Assembly (NCBI RefSeq): GCF_013204845.1
Contig: NZ_JABMKY010000004.1
Location: 372,001-436,000 of the forward strand
DNA: 64,000 nt
Origin: Paenibacillus qinlingensis
GTDB lineage: Bacteria; Bacillota; Bacilli; Paenibacillales; NBRC-103111
Reading direction: 5' to 3'
Position numbers and translations under genes: made by a program. The notes below the pieces were generated by a model. It searched no databases. It was not told where the DNA came from and saw only the letters and a program-made list of their open reading frames with translations. Numbering within the stretch: position 1 is the first letter of the stretch; each line of letters opens with the position of its first letter. This document shows positions 1 to 6,375 of this stretch, piece after piece.

Positions 1-367
1 CGATTTTGAAAATGACCTCTACCGCGACTTTACATTCATTGATGACATCGTAACGGGAATCGAGCGATTACTTGCAAAACCTCCCACAGAGTCAGCTCTT
101 CATAAAGTCTTTAATATAGGGAATAGTAGTCCAGAAAAGCTAATGGTATTTATAGAAACTTTGGAACGAACATTAAGTAACGCTTTGGATAAAGAAGTAG
201 TATTTAAAAAGGTGTTTGAGCCTATCAAACCTGGGGATGTGCCAGCAACTTATGCATCTACAGAATTATTGGAGAAAGCAATTGGATTTAGGCCCAAGAC
301 ATCAATAGAAGATGGATTGCAGAAATTCGCTGATTGGTACGTTGAGTATAATAAAATTAGGATATAG
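1..367 (+). CDS. NAD-dependent nucleotide-sugar epimerase, C-terminal end (5' truncated by window)
   Basis: About 121 C-terminal residues are visible, open from base 2 to the TAG at 365. The stretch YRDFTFIDDIVTGI is the signature seen in UDP-glucuronate 4-epimerases and related extended short-chain dehydrogenases. It is followed by an FNIGNSSP segment and a C-terminal DG(L)xxFxxWY ending typical of the family. Such enzymes interconvert UDP-sugars in the cytoplasm for capsule, exopolysaccharide or teichuronic-type polymers. The N-terminal Rossmann glycine motif and the YxxxK active site are outside the window, so the exact substrate cannot be decided. Confidence 0.85.
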   Translation, partial: DFENDLYRDFTFIDDIVTGIERLLAKPPTESALHKVFNIGNSSPEKLMVFIETLERTLSNALDKEVVFKKVFEPIKPGDVPATYASTELLEKAIGFRPKTSIEDGLQKFADWYVEYNKIRI

Positions 368-448
368 GATATCTACGTTAATTGTAAATAATGGCTACCT
401 AGTACTTCCGCCCCTCCCTCCCTACAAATAATCACGACGAATAGATCA

Positions 449-476
449 TTGCTGCAAATTATGGATTTGCTACAAT
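449..476 (+). promoter_or_regulatory. Candidate sigma-A promoter of the riboswitch unit
   Basis: TTGCTG at 449-454 and TACAAT at 471-476 are separated by 16 bp, and the riboswitch starts about 25 bp downstream of the -10. This fits a start site just before the aptamer. It rests on motif match and position only. Confidence 0.5.
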
Positions 477-499
477 AGAAATAAGTCAATCGCATAAAT

Positions 500-595
500 C
501 GGACGATAATGGCAAAGCTGATGAAAATCAGTGACGCAAAGCTATAGGGACTAAGCTGGTTATGCCAGTATGTCAGCCAGCTTCCGAATCATCGT
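500..595 (+). promoter_or_regulatory. Cyclic-di-GMP-I (GEMM-I) riboswitch aptamer
   Basis: The conserved GEMM-I core is present: GGCAAA at 511-516, then a P2 hairpin GCUGAU-GAAA-AUCAGU capped by a GAAA tetraloop, then GACGCAAAGC at 533-542. After that come a GGGACUAA segment and a long P3 arm (AAGCUGG at 553-559 with CCAGCUU at 577-583), ending in CCG. P1 can form from ACGAU (503-507) with AUCGU (591-595). The family binds the second messenger c-di-GMP and usually controls motility, exopolysaccharide or surface genes. Here the only downstream reading frame before a terminator is a 30-codon ORF. Confidence 0.85.
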
Positions 596-596
596 G

Positions 597-627
597 CCTC
601 CCAGCGATTTATGTGAAATCGAGGAGG
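597..627 (+). promoter_or_regulatory. Shine-Dalgarno-sequestering hairpin (riboswitch expression platform)
   Basis: CCTCC (597-601) can pair with GGAGG (623-627), enclosing an inner stem CGATTT (605-610) / AAATCG (616-621). The GGAGG is the ribosome binding site of the ORF at 635. The inner 605-610 strand can instead pair with AAATCG at 496-501, which would extend the aptamer P1 and open the hairpin. By inference, ligand binding would therefore favour translation, but the direction of the switch is not proven. Confidence 0.6.
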
Positions 628-634
628 GAATTAG

Positions 635-727
635 ATGGATAAGTATTGGCACTCTTTTTGGTTGAGATTTAATGAGGTTATCTTGGATAGCTGCATATGT
701 GATGTTGAACGAACGAAGATTTTTAAC
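635..727 (+). CDS. 30-codon small ORF behind the c-di-GMP riboswitch
   Basis: ATG at 635 lies seven bases after a strong GGAGG and the frame closes at TAA 725-727, giving 30 residues with an aromatic-rich N terminus (YWHSFW), two cysteines close together (CIC) and a basic end. I recognise no family. The case for a real product is context: promoter, aptamer, RBS-masking hairpin, ORF and terminator all fit within about 340 bp. It could instead be the remnant of a decayed target gene, or the transcript itself may be the product. Confidence 0.45.
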
Positions 728-768
728 AAAATTAGTTATCATCGTACGAAACTCTATACATAGTGAAA

Positions 769-792
769 GCACCCTGAGGGTGCTTTTTTTTG
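769..792 (+). terminator. Rho-independent terminator of the riboswitch unit
   Basis: AGCACCC (769-775) and GGGTGCT (779-785) form a 7-bp stem with a 3-nt loop, followed by eight T residues. It closes the riboswitch/small-ORF unit, so the transcript does not appear to reach the genes at 1279. Confidence 0.85.
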
Positions 793-920
793 ATATCGTT
801 CTCATTGTTGCCGCGGGTACTGCTTTAAACAGAAAATAGGACTATTGACCATGACCTTGGTCCCTCTGTAAATGTCGAATTCTCAGGTATAATGAATTTA
901 TTCCCAACTTGTACAAACCG

Positions 921-1064
921 TTATTTTGGGCTGTCGGTGAAGCGTCTGCGTTTAAACCCCCAATATTTGATCCAAATAGCGCCTTCATCATCCTTGAAAA
1001 GCTTGATACCTATTAGTTTCAATGGAGTCCATACTTCTGAAAAGTAGTAATTAGGCAAGTGCAT
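921..1064 (-). CDS. Small basic protein, 47 codons, unknown function
   Basis: On the minus strand ATG at 1064 opens a 47-codon frame ending at 921. The product has mixed aromatic and basic composition, with a segment IGIKLFKDDEGAIWIKYWG that looks protein-like rather than random, and a basic RRRF tail. AGGAG lies only three bases before the ATG, so the in-frame TTG two codons later, nine bases from AGGAG, may be the real start. A good promoter precedes it at 1084-1112. No family was recognised. It is convergent with the riboswitch unit and divergent from the 1279 operon. Confidence 0.45.
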   Translation of the reverse strand: MHLPNYYFSEVWTPLKLIGIKLFKDDEGAIWIKYWGFKRRRFTDSPK

Positions 1065-1083
1065 CGTCTCCTGTGTATGGTGT

Positions 1084-1112
1084 ATATTACTAATTAATAT
1101 AAATGCTATCAA
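1084..1112 (-). promoter_or_regulatory. Candidate sigma-A promoter for the 921-1064 gene
   Basis: Reading the minus strand, TTGATA (1112-1107) and TAATAT (1089-1084) are separated by exactly 17 bp and lie about 20 bp before the ATG at 1064. Confidence 0.55.
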
Positions 1113-1278
1113 TTGAAAAGTATGTCGAAATTTGTCACCCGTCTTAGTGTGGTGATTATTTTTGCGTTCTAGTGCACTTCGTGGTGCGTTTTTTTGCGTT
1201 TTCTGCGACAATATGTGACTTCTGGGCTCAAAGAGTTTATAATATACATATCTAATATGTGACTTGGCTGGTGAAGAT

Positions 1279-1989
1279 ATGAAGAAAAAGAAGTGGAAGA
1301 AGCGACTAGTCTGGGTTGGAAGTAGTTCTATAATGCTACTTGTAATTGGGTACTTTGGCATGAATATAGCTATGTCTTATTTTCTGAATTCGATGATTCC
1401 CTCCATGCCTTTGGAAATCAGTCAAGCGGTTGACGAAGAGGATAGCTTAATAGTTTCTGATGTTAGTGATGTTAATAGTAAAACTAACGCGATAAAAGCA
1501 ACGAAGGAGTCTACGATTCCCAATGTGCAGAAGCTAGATGATGCGACGCCTACGCTTAAACCGCAAGAGACGACGATTCCAATAGATACGTCTACTGAGA
1601 AACAAGCTACTGGTTCATCTACTCAGAAGACGAATGATTCTAAGAGTGTTGGTCAGATTTCTACACCATCTCCATCGTCAAAGAATGGGACAGGCTATGA
1701 GGCTCAAATTACGACAGAGAAAGCAAAAGAAGTCCAGGATGTGATTACGCTCAAAGAAAAGGCTTCTGTAACTTCGGTGCTTTTGAAGAAATTAAGTGCG
1801 TCGGATCTCCAACTCTTTGCAAAGATGGCTGGTAATGGCTTATCTGTTGATGAAAAGAAGAAAGCTAAGGATATTATTCTACAGAAGCTATCGGAAGACG
1901 AGTATAACCAATTGATTGGTATTGCAGCGAAGTATGGATTAAGCCAAGGGAAGAAATATGCAGATACGCAGCCAAAGTCAACAAAGTAA
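1279..1989 (+). CDS. Membrane-anchored protein with C-terminal charged helical domain (paralogue 1)
   Basis: The product has 236 residues starting at ATG 1279; GGTGAAG just upstream serves as a weak RBS, and a TTG at 1264 is the alternative start. A lysine-rich N terminus is followed by one membrane segment at about residues 9-31, then a Ser/Thr/Pro-rich linker, then a charged domain near the C terminus with the pattern LSASDLQLFAKMAGNGLS...KKKAKDIILQKLSEDE. The next gene has the same architecture and a related terminal domain. The orientation predicted is cytoplasmic N terminus with the domain outside. No named family was recognised. It is the first gene of a tight three-gene operon encoding exported proteins. 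Confidence 0.75.
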   Translation: MKKKKWKKRLVWVGSSSIMLLVIGYFGMNIAMSYFLNSMIPSMPLEISQAVDEEDSLIVSDVSDVNSKTNAIKATKESTIPNVQKLDDATPTLKPQETTIPIDTSTEKQATGSSTQKTNDSKSVGQISTPSPSSKNGTGYEAQITTEKAKEVQDVITLKEKASVTSVLLKKLSASDLQLFAKMAGNGLSVDEKKKAKDIILQKLSEDEYNQLIGIAAKYGLSQGKKYADTQPKSTK

Positions 1990-2025
1990 TGTAAACAGAG
2001 TTGCTAACTACAGTAGGGGGTTGAG

Positions 2026-2577
2026 ATGAGAAAAAGGTTCATACTGACTGTCATTGTGCTAGGTATGCTAGGCGTTGGCGGTTATACGGCTTATAGTTAT
2101 GTGATGAATGTGATTGCAGACAAAATAGCTAATCAACTCGTCGTGGATAGTGGGACAAGTCAGGAATGGTTGAATTCCATGGATATGTCCGCTATTGCAA
2201 ATACGATTGAAAGTCCTCCAACGGTTTCACCGAGTGTTGAGAAGCCGAAGACGGCAAATGAAGATAAGTCGAATCCTAAAAATTCGAATGAACAGGTCAA
2301 CGCTGGGAATACCGTGAAGGAGCAAGAGCCAACAACGGGAAATGAACAAAAGAAGTCGACTGCAACGGAGAAGAAGGAAGCTGTTCAATTTGAGGATAAG
2401 CAGGAGGCTGTGAAGTTCGTGATGAGCCGATTCTCGGCATCTGAACTCAACAAGCTTAGGCAAATGGCTAGTGGTGGACTGACGCCTGAGAAGAAGGCGG
2501 AACTGAAGAAGATTGCGTATACGAAGTTTAATTCGGCAGAGATTGCAGCTGTACAGAAAGTAGTTTCATCCCAATAA
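2026..2577 (+). CDS. Membrane-anchored protein with C-terminal charged helical domain (paralogue 2)
   Basis: The product has 183 residues, with GGGGG five bases before the ATG. A membrane segment at about residues 4-26 is followed by a Pro/Asn/Thr-rich linker and a C-terminal domain (residues about 125-183) with SASELNKLRQMASGGLTPEKK, closely parallel to SASDLQLFAKMAGNGLSVDEKK in the preceding gene. The two are tandem paralogues 36 bp apart. The function is unknown. The shared extracellular domain and the following stalk protein suggest a cell-surface role. Confidence 0.75.
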   Translation: MRKRFILTVIVLGMLGVGGYTAYSYVMNVIADKIANQLVVDSGTSQEWLNSMDMSAIANTIESPPTVSPSVEKPKTANEDKSNPKNSNEQVNAGNTVKEQEPTTGNEQKKSTATEKKEAVQFEDKQEAVKFVMSRFSASELNKLRQMASGGLTPEKKAELKKIAYTKFNSAEIAAVQKVVSSQ

Positions 2578-2600
2578 TACATAGAAGAGGTGTTCAGGAA

Positions 2601-3566
2601 GTGAAAGCAAGTCAACGTATGAAAGTAATAACAGGTTTATCGTTAGCGGTTCTGATTGGGATTTCTGCGCAAGCATCAGCAGCACAAGCGCCAGTAGATG
2701 TGGATGTGTATCAAGTTCCGATGCATTTTACATTTGATGGGAAGGAATATGCACCGCCAGAGGGTCAGCAGGGTTTTATTTATGAAGGCACAACCTATGT
2801 TCCTATTCGATTCATTTCTTACTCGCTGGATAAAGCGGTCAACTGGGACCCGAATACATACACGGTAACGATTGCAGAGCCGAAGGCAACAGATAAAATT
2901 AATATTAGTGAGTATAAATTAAATACGCAGGTTTTTTCGAAAAGTACGGAGAAATTCGATAAATCGAAGTTGGCTCCAAGTAATTTGAAGGTATATAAAG
3001 AGAAGATTAATTATGTTTTTGACGGTGTAAAGAAGAGTCCAGCCGATGAATTGCCAGGATATATTGTGAATGGTAGTTTGTTTGTTCCGATCCGTTTCTT
3101 CTCGGAGTCCGTTGGCAAGACGATCAATTGGGATTCGGAAACGTACACGGTGTCCGCGGTTACGAAGGAAGAGAAGAAGCCTGAGGTAAAATTGCCAGAA
3201 ACGAAACCAGAAACGAAGCCTGTCGTTACTGGGCCTGTTGGCGGCGGTGGTGGAGGTGGATCCATTAATAAACCATCCGAAGCTTCTATTAAGGCTGATG
3301 CTGAAGCTAAAATGTCAGCTTTAGAGTCAAAGGCATCTGATGTATTGTTTGATCTATTAGCTAAGTACCTTGTCTCACATGATAAGAGTTTAATATCAGA
3401 AGCCAGAGCGTTCATCGCGGATACAGAGAGTAAATTTTATCAAATTTTGAATGACGCAGAATCGAAACTTTCAACGAATGGTTATAATACTGAGATTATT
3501 AATACTTATGAAGCAGCTTATTTGGAAAAGAAAGCGTATCAAGAGGAAATACTTAAATCCCAATAA
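2601..3566 (+). CDS. Exported protein with two copper-amine-oxidase-N (stalk) domains
   Basis: The product has 321 residues from a GTG start with GAGGTG upstream. A signal peptide (about 1-28, ending ASA) leads into two stalk-type domains of the copper amine oxidase N family, visible as YVPIRFISYSLDKAVNWD (about 70-87) and FVPIRFFSESVGKTINWD (about 158-175). A Pro/Glu/Lys linker with seven consecutive glycines follows, then a helical C-terminal third. In Paenibacillus these domains act as surface modules and do not imply copper oxidase activity. It lies 23 bp after paralogue 2 and ends the operon. Confidence 0.8.
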   Translation: MKASQRMKVITGLSLAVLIGISAQASAAQAPVDVDVYQVPMHFTFDGKEYAPPEGQQGFIYEGTTYVPIRFISYSLDKAVNWDPNTYTVTIAEPKATDKINISEYKLNTQVFSKSTEKFDKSKLAPSNLKVYKEKINYVFDGVKKSPADELPGYIVNGSLFVPIRFFSESVGKTINWDSETYTVSAVTKEEKKPEVKLPETKPETKPVVTGPVGGGGGGGSINKPSEASIKADAEAKMSALESKASDVLFDLLAKYLVSHDKSLISEARAFIADTESKFYQILNDAESKLSTNGYNTEIINTYEAAYLEKKAYQEEILKSQ

Positions 3567-3569
3567 TCC

Positions 3570-3590
3570 GCCCATTTTTGGGCTTTCATT
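3570..3590 (+). terminator. Weak terminator after the surface-protein operon
   Basis: GCCCA-TTTT-TGGGC at 3570-3583 with a short T-rich tail. It is weak, so some readthrough into the next gene is possible. Confidence 0.4.
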
Positions 3591-3617
3591 CACCGAGTAG
3601 GCTATCGCACACATACA

Positions 3618-3641
3618 GTATAGTATCTAATCAAACTATAC
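3618..3641 (+). promoter_or_regulatory. Inverted repeat upstream of the Gly/Pro/His-rich gene
   Basis: GTATAGT (3618-3624) and ACTATAC (3635-3641) form a perfect 7-bp inverted repeat with a 10-bp gap, about 24 bp before the start codon. It may be an operator or a leader hairpin. No regulator can be named. Confidence 0.35.
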
Positions 3642-3664
3642 AGAGGATTGTGAGTGATTCCGAT

Positions 3665-4090
3665 ATGACGAAGCGTGAAGATCAAGAATTTCGTCCACCG
3701 CTCGGTGGACATGGCGGCGGTTTAGGTGGTATAGGCGGTATAGGACACGGTCCAGGAGGCATTGGTGGACCCGGAGGGCCGGGGCACTTCCCAGGAGGAC
3801 CTGGCGGTCCAGGACACTTTCCAGGAGGACCTGGCGGTCCAGGTCACTTCCCGGGTGGACCCGGAGGCCCAGGTCATTTCCCAGGAGGCCCCGGGCACTT
3901 TCCCCACCATGGCGGCGGCTTTAACAATGTGTTGCCTTGGGTAGTGGCTCCATTGCTATATGGTGCAGCGACACAACCGTACTACCAATACCCACCATAT
4001 TACCCGTACCCATATCCATATCCGCCATACTATCAGCAATATCCACCATATCCGCCGTATCCCGTGATAAGGGATGATCAAGAATCATAG
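3665..4090 (+). CDS. Gly/Pro/His- and Pro/Tyr-rich low-complexity protein
   Basis: The product has 141 residues if ATG 3665 is the start (GAGTG about seven bases upstream); a GTG at 3650 would add five. After a short polar N terminus come GGHGGG-type glycine repeats, four copies of a ten-residue GGPGHFPGGP unit, a GHFPHHGGG segment, a short hydrophobic stretch (VLPWVVAPLLYGAA) and a Pro/Tyr-rich tail (YPPYYPYPYPYPPYY). Such composition is common in spore-coat and surface-associated proteins of Bacillales, but no specific family is claimed. The histidines could bind metal. Confidence 0.65.
   Translation: MTKREDQEFRPPLGGHGGGLGGIGGIGHGPGGIGGPGGPGHFPGGPGGPGHFPGGPGGPGHFPGGPGGPGHFPGGPGHFPHHGGGFNNVLPWVVAPLLYGAATQPYYQYPPYYPYPYPYPPYYQQYPPYPPYPVIRDDQES
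3785..3904 (+). repeat. Four 30-bp coding repeats
   Basis: Units begin at 3785, 3815, 3845 and 3875 and each encodes HFPGGPGGPG with only synonymous or near-synonymous changes. Copy number may vary between strains. Confidence 0.8.
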
Positions 4091-4105
4091 TAGTATAAGA
4101 ATCAG

Positions 4106-4151
4106 AGCTGTCTAATAAGTAGGAACTTCCTGCTTGCTAGGCAGCTTTTTT
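4106..4151 (+). terminator. Strong terminator before the peroxide operon
   Basis: A long interrupted stem pairs AGCTGTCTA (from 4106) with TAGGCAGCT (ending 4145), with an inner AAGTAGGA / TCCTGCTT stem, followed by a T run. Confidence 0.8.
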
Positions 4152-4166
4152 CATTATTTAGTTTAT

Positions 4167-4240
4167 TTAGAATTATTATAAATAAGGTTGACATTATCCT
4201 TATTTTATTTATAATAATTATTATCTGATATCGATTATCA
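4167..4240 (+). promoter_or_regulatory. Promoter with PerR/Fur-type boxes
   Basis: TTGACA (4188-4193) and TATAAT (4210-4215), 16 bp apart, are both perfect -35 and -10 hexamers. Upstream, TTAGAATTATTATAA (4167-4181) matches the PerR consensus TTATAAT-N-ATTATAA at 13 of 14 fixed positions. TTATAATAATTATTA (4209-4223), overlapping the -10, also matches 13 of 14. A third 7-1-7 site, TGATATCGATTATCA (4226-4240), resembles a Fur box at 12 of 14. Peroxide-responsive repression by PerR, perhaps with Fur input, is the direct prediction for the following antioxidant operon. Confidence 0.75.
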
Positions 4241-4280
4241 ATGAAAAATTAAGAAGCCGTATGGAAGGAGTGCATCACCG

Positions 4281-5204
4281 ATGTATGATGTCATTATTGT
4301 TGGAGCTGGTCCTGCTGGAGCTTCTGCGGCGATTTATACAGCACGAGGGAATTTGAGAACGTTAGTTATCGATAAAGCACCGAATACAGGAGCTTTAGCC
4401 ATTACGCACAAAATTGCGAATTATCCCGGTGTCATTGGGGAATTGTCAGGTAAGGATCTGTTGGATACGATGCGCGACCAAGCCAAAGGCTTCGGAGCTG
4501 AGTTCATCCAAACGACGATTACAGATGTGGATGTGGAAGGCGAAACGAAGTATGTGTTTACCGCTGATGGGATGTTTGAAGGTAAGTCGATCATCATTGC
4601 AACAGGTTCTAAGGGACGTAACCGGATGCTGCCTGGTGAGGAAAATCTGATGGGACGCGGCGTTAGTACGTGTGCGACGTGTGATGGTGCTTTTTTCGAA
4701 GGCAAAACGGTCGCAGTGATCGGGGATTCGGAAGAGGCGCTGGAAGAAGCCCAGGCGTTAAGCAAGTTCACTAAATCCATCCATTTCGTTGTACCTCGAC
4801 CCGAGTTGCAAGGTGTACATCACGTTCCAGAGTTGAAAGGCACGAACATTCTTTACAAGACGAAGCCGCTCGAAGTTCTGGGCGAAGGGCAGGTGCAAGG
4901 TCTCAAAATTCGTACAAGCTCTGGCGCCGAGGAGGTGCTGGATGTGGATGGTGTCTTCGTTTTCCTATCTGGCAGTAAGCCAGGTACGGATTTCCTACAG
5001 GATCAAGTTCCTCTTGATGAGGATGGTTTTATGATCTTGGACAGCTCGATGCAGTCGCCGGTTGCGGGTGTATTCGGTGCAGGAGAAGTTAGACGTACCC
5101 CAGTGAAACAAGCGGTTGTTGCCGCTGCGGACGGTGCGATTGCCGCCATGGCAGTGGATAAATTCATTAATAAACGGGCTCAACTGATCCCGCAATACAA
5201 ATAA
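4281..5204 (+). CDS. Thioredoxin-reductase-like flavoprotein disulfide reductase
   Basis: The product has 307 residues with GGAAGGAG before the ATG. The FAD-binding GAGPAG is at 8-13, the redox pair CATC at 131-134 in the TrxR position, and a second FAD motif VFGAGEVR near 265, at full family length. The NADPH domain is unusual: the expected GGGxxA is replaced by VIGDSEEA and the HRRxxxR phosphate-binding motif is absent (FVVPRPELQ). It may therefore use a donor other than NADPH, or NADH. As first gene of an operon with a glutaredoxin-like protein and a peroxiredoxin, it probably reduces the chain that regenerates the peroxidase. Confidence 0.85.
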   Translation: MYDVIIVGAGPAGASAAIYTARGNLRTLVIDKAPNTGALAITHKIANYPGVIGELSGKDLLDTMRDQAKGFGAEFIQTTITDVDVEGETKYVFTADGMFEGKSIIIATGSKGRNRMLPGEENLMGRGVSTCATCDGAFFEGKTVAVIGDSEEALEEAQALSKFTKSIHFVVPRPELQGVHHVPELKGTNILYKTKPLEVLGEGQVQGLKIRTSSGAEEVLDVDGVFVFLSGSKPGTDFLQDQVPLDEDGFMILDSSMQSPVAGVFGAGEVRRTPVKQAVVAAADGAIAAMAVDKFINKRAQLIPQYK

Positions 5205-5229
5205 ATTAACCTTTAGGAGATGACCAACT

Positions 5230-5469
5230 ATGTCTAATGTAATCGTATATTCCAGTACTAATTGCCCTTATTGTGTCCAACTGAAAAAATATTTAACAGA
5301 TCAGCAAGTCGGTTTTGAAGAAAGAAACATCGATTTGAATGACCAATACGGACAAGAGCTGCACGATATGGGCCTCATGTCATTGCCTGTCACCGTCATC
5401 GGTGACCACAAAATTCTGGGTCTCAACGTTACCAAACTCAAAAAAGCACTAGCTGAAATCGCTAGCTAA
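5230..5469 (+). CDS. Glutaredoxin / NrdH-type redoxin
   Basis: The product has 79 residues, with the dithiol active site CPYC at 12-15 and the cis-proline motif LPVT near 52-55, the usual length for this thioredoxin-fold group. The RBS is AGGAG, seven or more bases before the ATG. Lying between a TrxR-like reductase and a peroxiredoxin, it probably carries electrons from the first to the last. NrdH-type function with ribonucleotide reductase is possible but not supported by neighbours. Confidence 0.85.
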   Translation: MSNVIVYSSTNCPYCVQLKKYLTDQQVGFEERNIDLNDQYGQELHDMGLMSLPVTVIGDHKILGLNVTKLKKALAEIAS

Positions 5470-5501
5470 TCTAATTCATAAAACCAAAGGAGATATCAAC
5501 C

Positions 5502-6071
5502 ATGACACAACAACTAACCGTTCAATCACCTGCTACTTTTGCTAAAATAGGACTGCCAGCCCCGAGCTTCAACCTGCTCTCCACAAAAAATATGGAGACG
5601 CTCGAAGAAAAAATCTCGTTTGAGGATTACCGTGGCAGATGGCTCGTATTCTTCTTCTGGCCATTTGACTTTACGTTCGTATGCCCGACGGAAATTACCG
5701 CGTTCAGCGACTATTACGAGCAATTCCTTGACCTCGATTGTGACATCGTCGGTGCATCTGTAGACAGCGTCTACACGCATCGTGCATGGACACAAACGCC
5801 GCGCGATCAAAGCGGTATTGGTCCTGTTAAATTCCCATTGGTCAGTGATTTCTCCAAAGAAACAGCACGTGCCTATGGCGTCCTAGATGACGAGACAGGT
5901 GCTGCGCACCGCGGTTTGTTCATCATTGATCCGGATGGGGTGCTTCGCTATCAAGTGGTTACGGACATGAATGTCGGCCGCTCGGTAGATGAGACGCTTC
6001 GTGTGCTTCAAGCGCTGCAAGCTGGCGGTCTGTGCCCAGCGAACTGGAAGCCAGGCGATCGCACGCTGTAA
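5502..6071 (+). CDS. 2-Cys peroxiredoxin (AhpC/Prx family)
   Basis: The product has 189 residues. The peroxidatic cysteine is C61 in FVCPTE and a resolving cysteine is C178 in GGLCPANWKPG, the pattern of typical 2-Cys peroxiredoxins. The active-site Pro/Thr (PFDFTFVCP) and the RGLFIIDP segment are present. It reduces H2O2, organic peroxides or peroxynitrite in the cytoplasm. It is the last gene of the operon started at 4281, with AAGGAG before the ATG. A repeat array begins about 25 bp after the stop. Confidence 0.9.
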   Translation: MTQQLTVQSPATFAKIGLPAPSFNLLSTKNMETLEEKISFEDYRGRWLVFFFWPFDFTFVCPTEITAFSDYYEQFLDLDCDIVGASVDSVYTHRAWTQTPRDQSGIGPVKFPLVSDFSKETARAYGVLDDETGAAHRGLFIIDPDGVLRYQVVTDMNVGRSVDETLRVLQALQAGGLCPANWKPGDRTL

Positions 6072-6091
6072 GCCGATTGTTAAGGGAAGCA

Positions 6092-6240
6092 GCCCGGCCC
6101 GCCGAGGCGAGCTAGCGCACAAAAAATGTGCGCAAGGGACCCGCCGGGCCCGCCGAGGCGAGCTAGCGCACAAAAAATGTGCGCAAGGGAATGGGCCCGG
6201 CCCGCCGAGGCGAGTTAGTGCACAAAATTTGTGCGCAAGT
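6092..6240 (+). repeat. Three-copy array of a 51-52 bp palindromic unit (family D)
   Basis: The core TAGCGCAC-AAAAA-TGTGCGC begins at 6113, 6164 and, degenerate, 6216, giving periods of 51 and 52 bp. Each core folds as GCGCACA-N5-TGTGCGC. The spacer carries GCCCGGC..GCCGAGGCGAG. The same core and a related spacer recur in eight copies at 39229-39625. Confidence 0.85.
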
Positions 6241-6309
6241 GCAAATAACTATTGTAATTTTCTGTAACTTGAAGTAAATTATTTATGAAGATCAGGTCGT
6301 GAAGAACAC

Positions 6310-6352
6310 GCCGCTTGTATGGGAACCCGGTTCCCGTGCAAGCGGCTATTTT
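6310..6352 (+). terminator. Strong hairpin terminator
   Basis: GCCGCTTG (6310-6317) pairs with CAAGCGGC (6339-6346), enclosing GGGAACC / GGTTCCC, followed by TATTTTATTT. It separates the peroxiredoxin operon from the gene at 6376. Confidence 0.7.
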
Positions 6353-6375
6353 ATTTCTTCGAGGTGGAGAAGAAG

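Noticed and set aside
5989-6267. Open frame across the 6.1 kb repeats on the plus strand
   Set aside because: It overlaps the end of the peroxiredoxin gene in another frame and reads through the palindromic repeats; no RBS.
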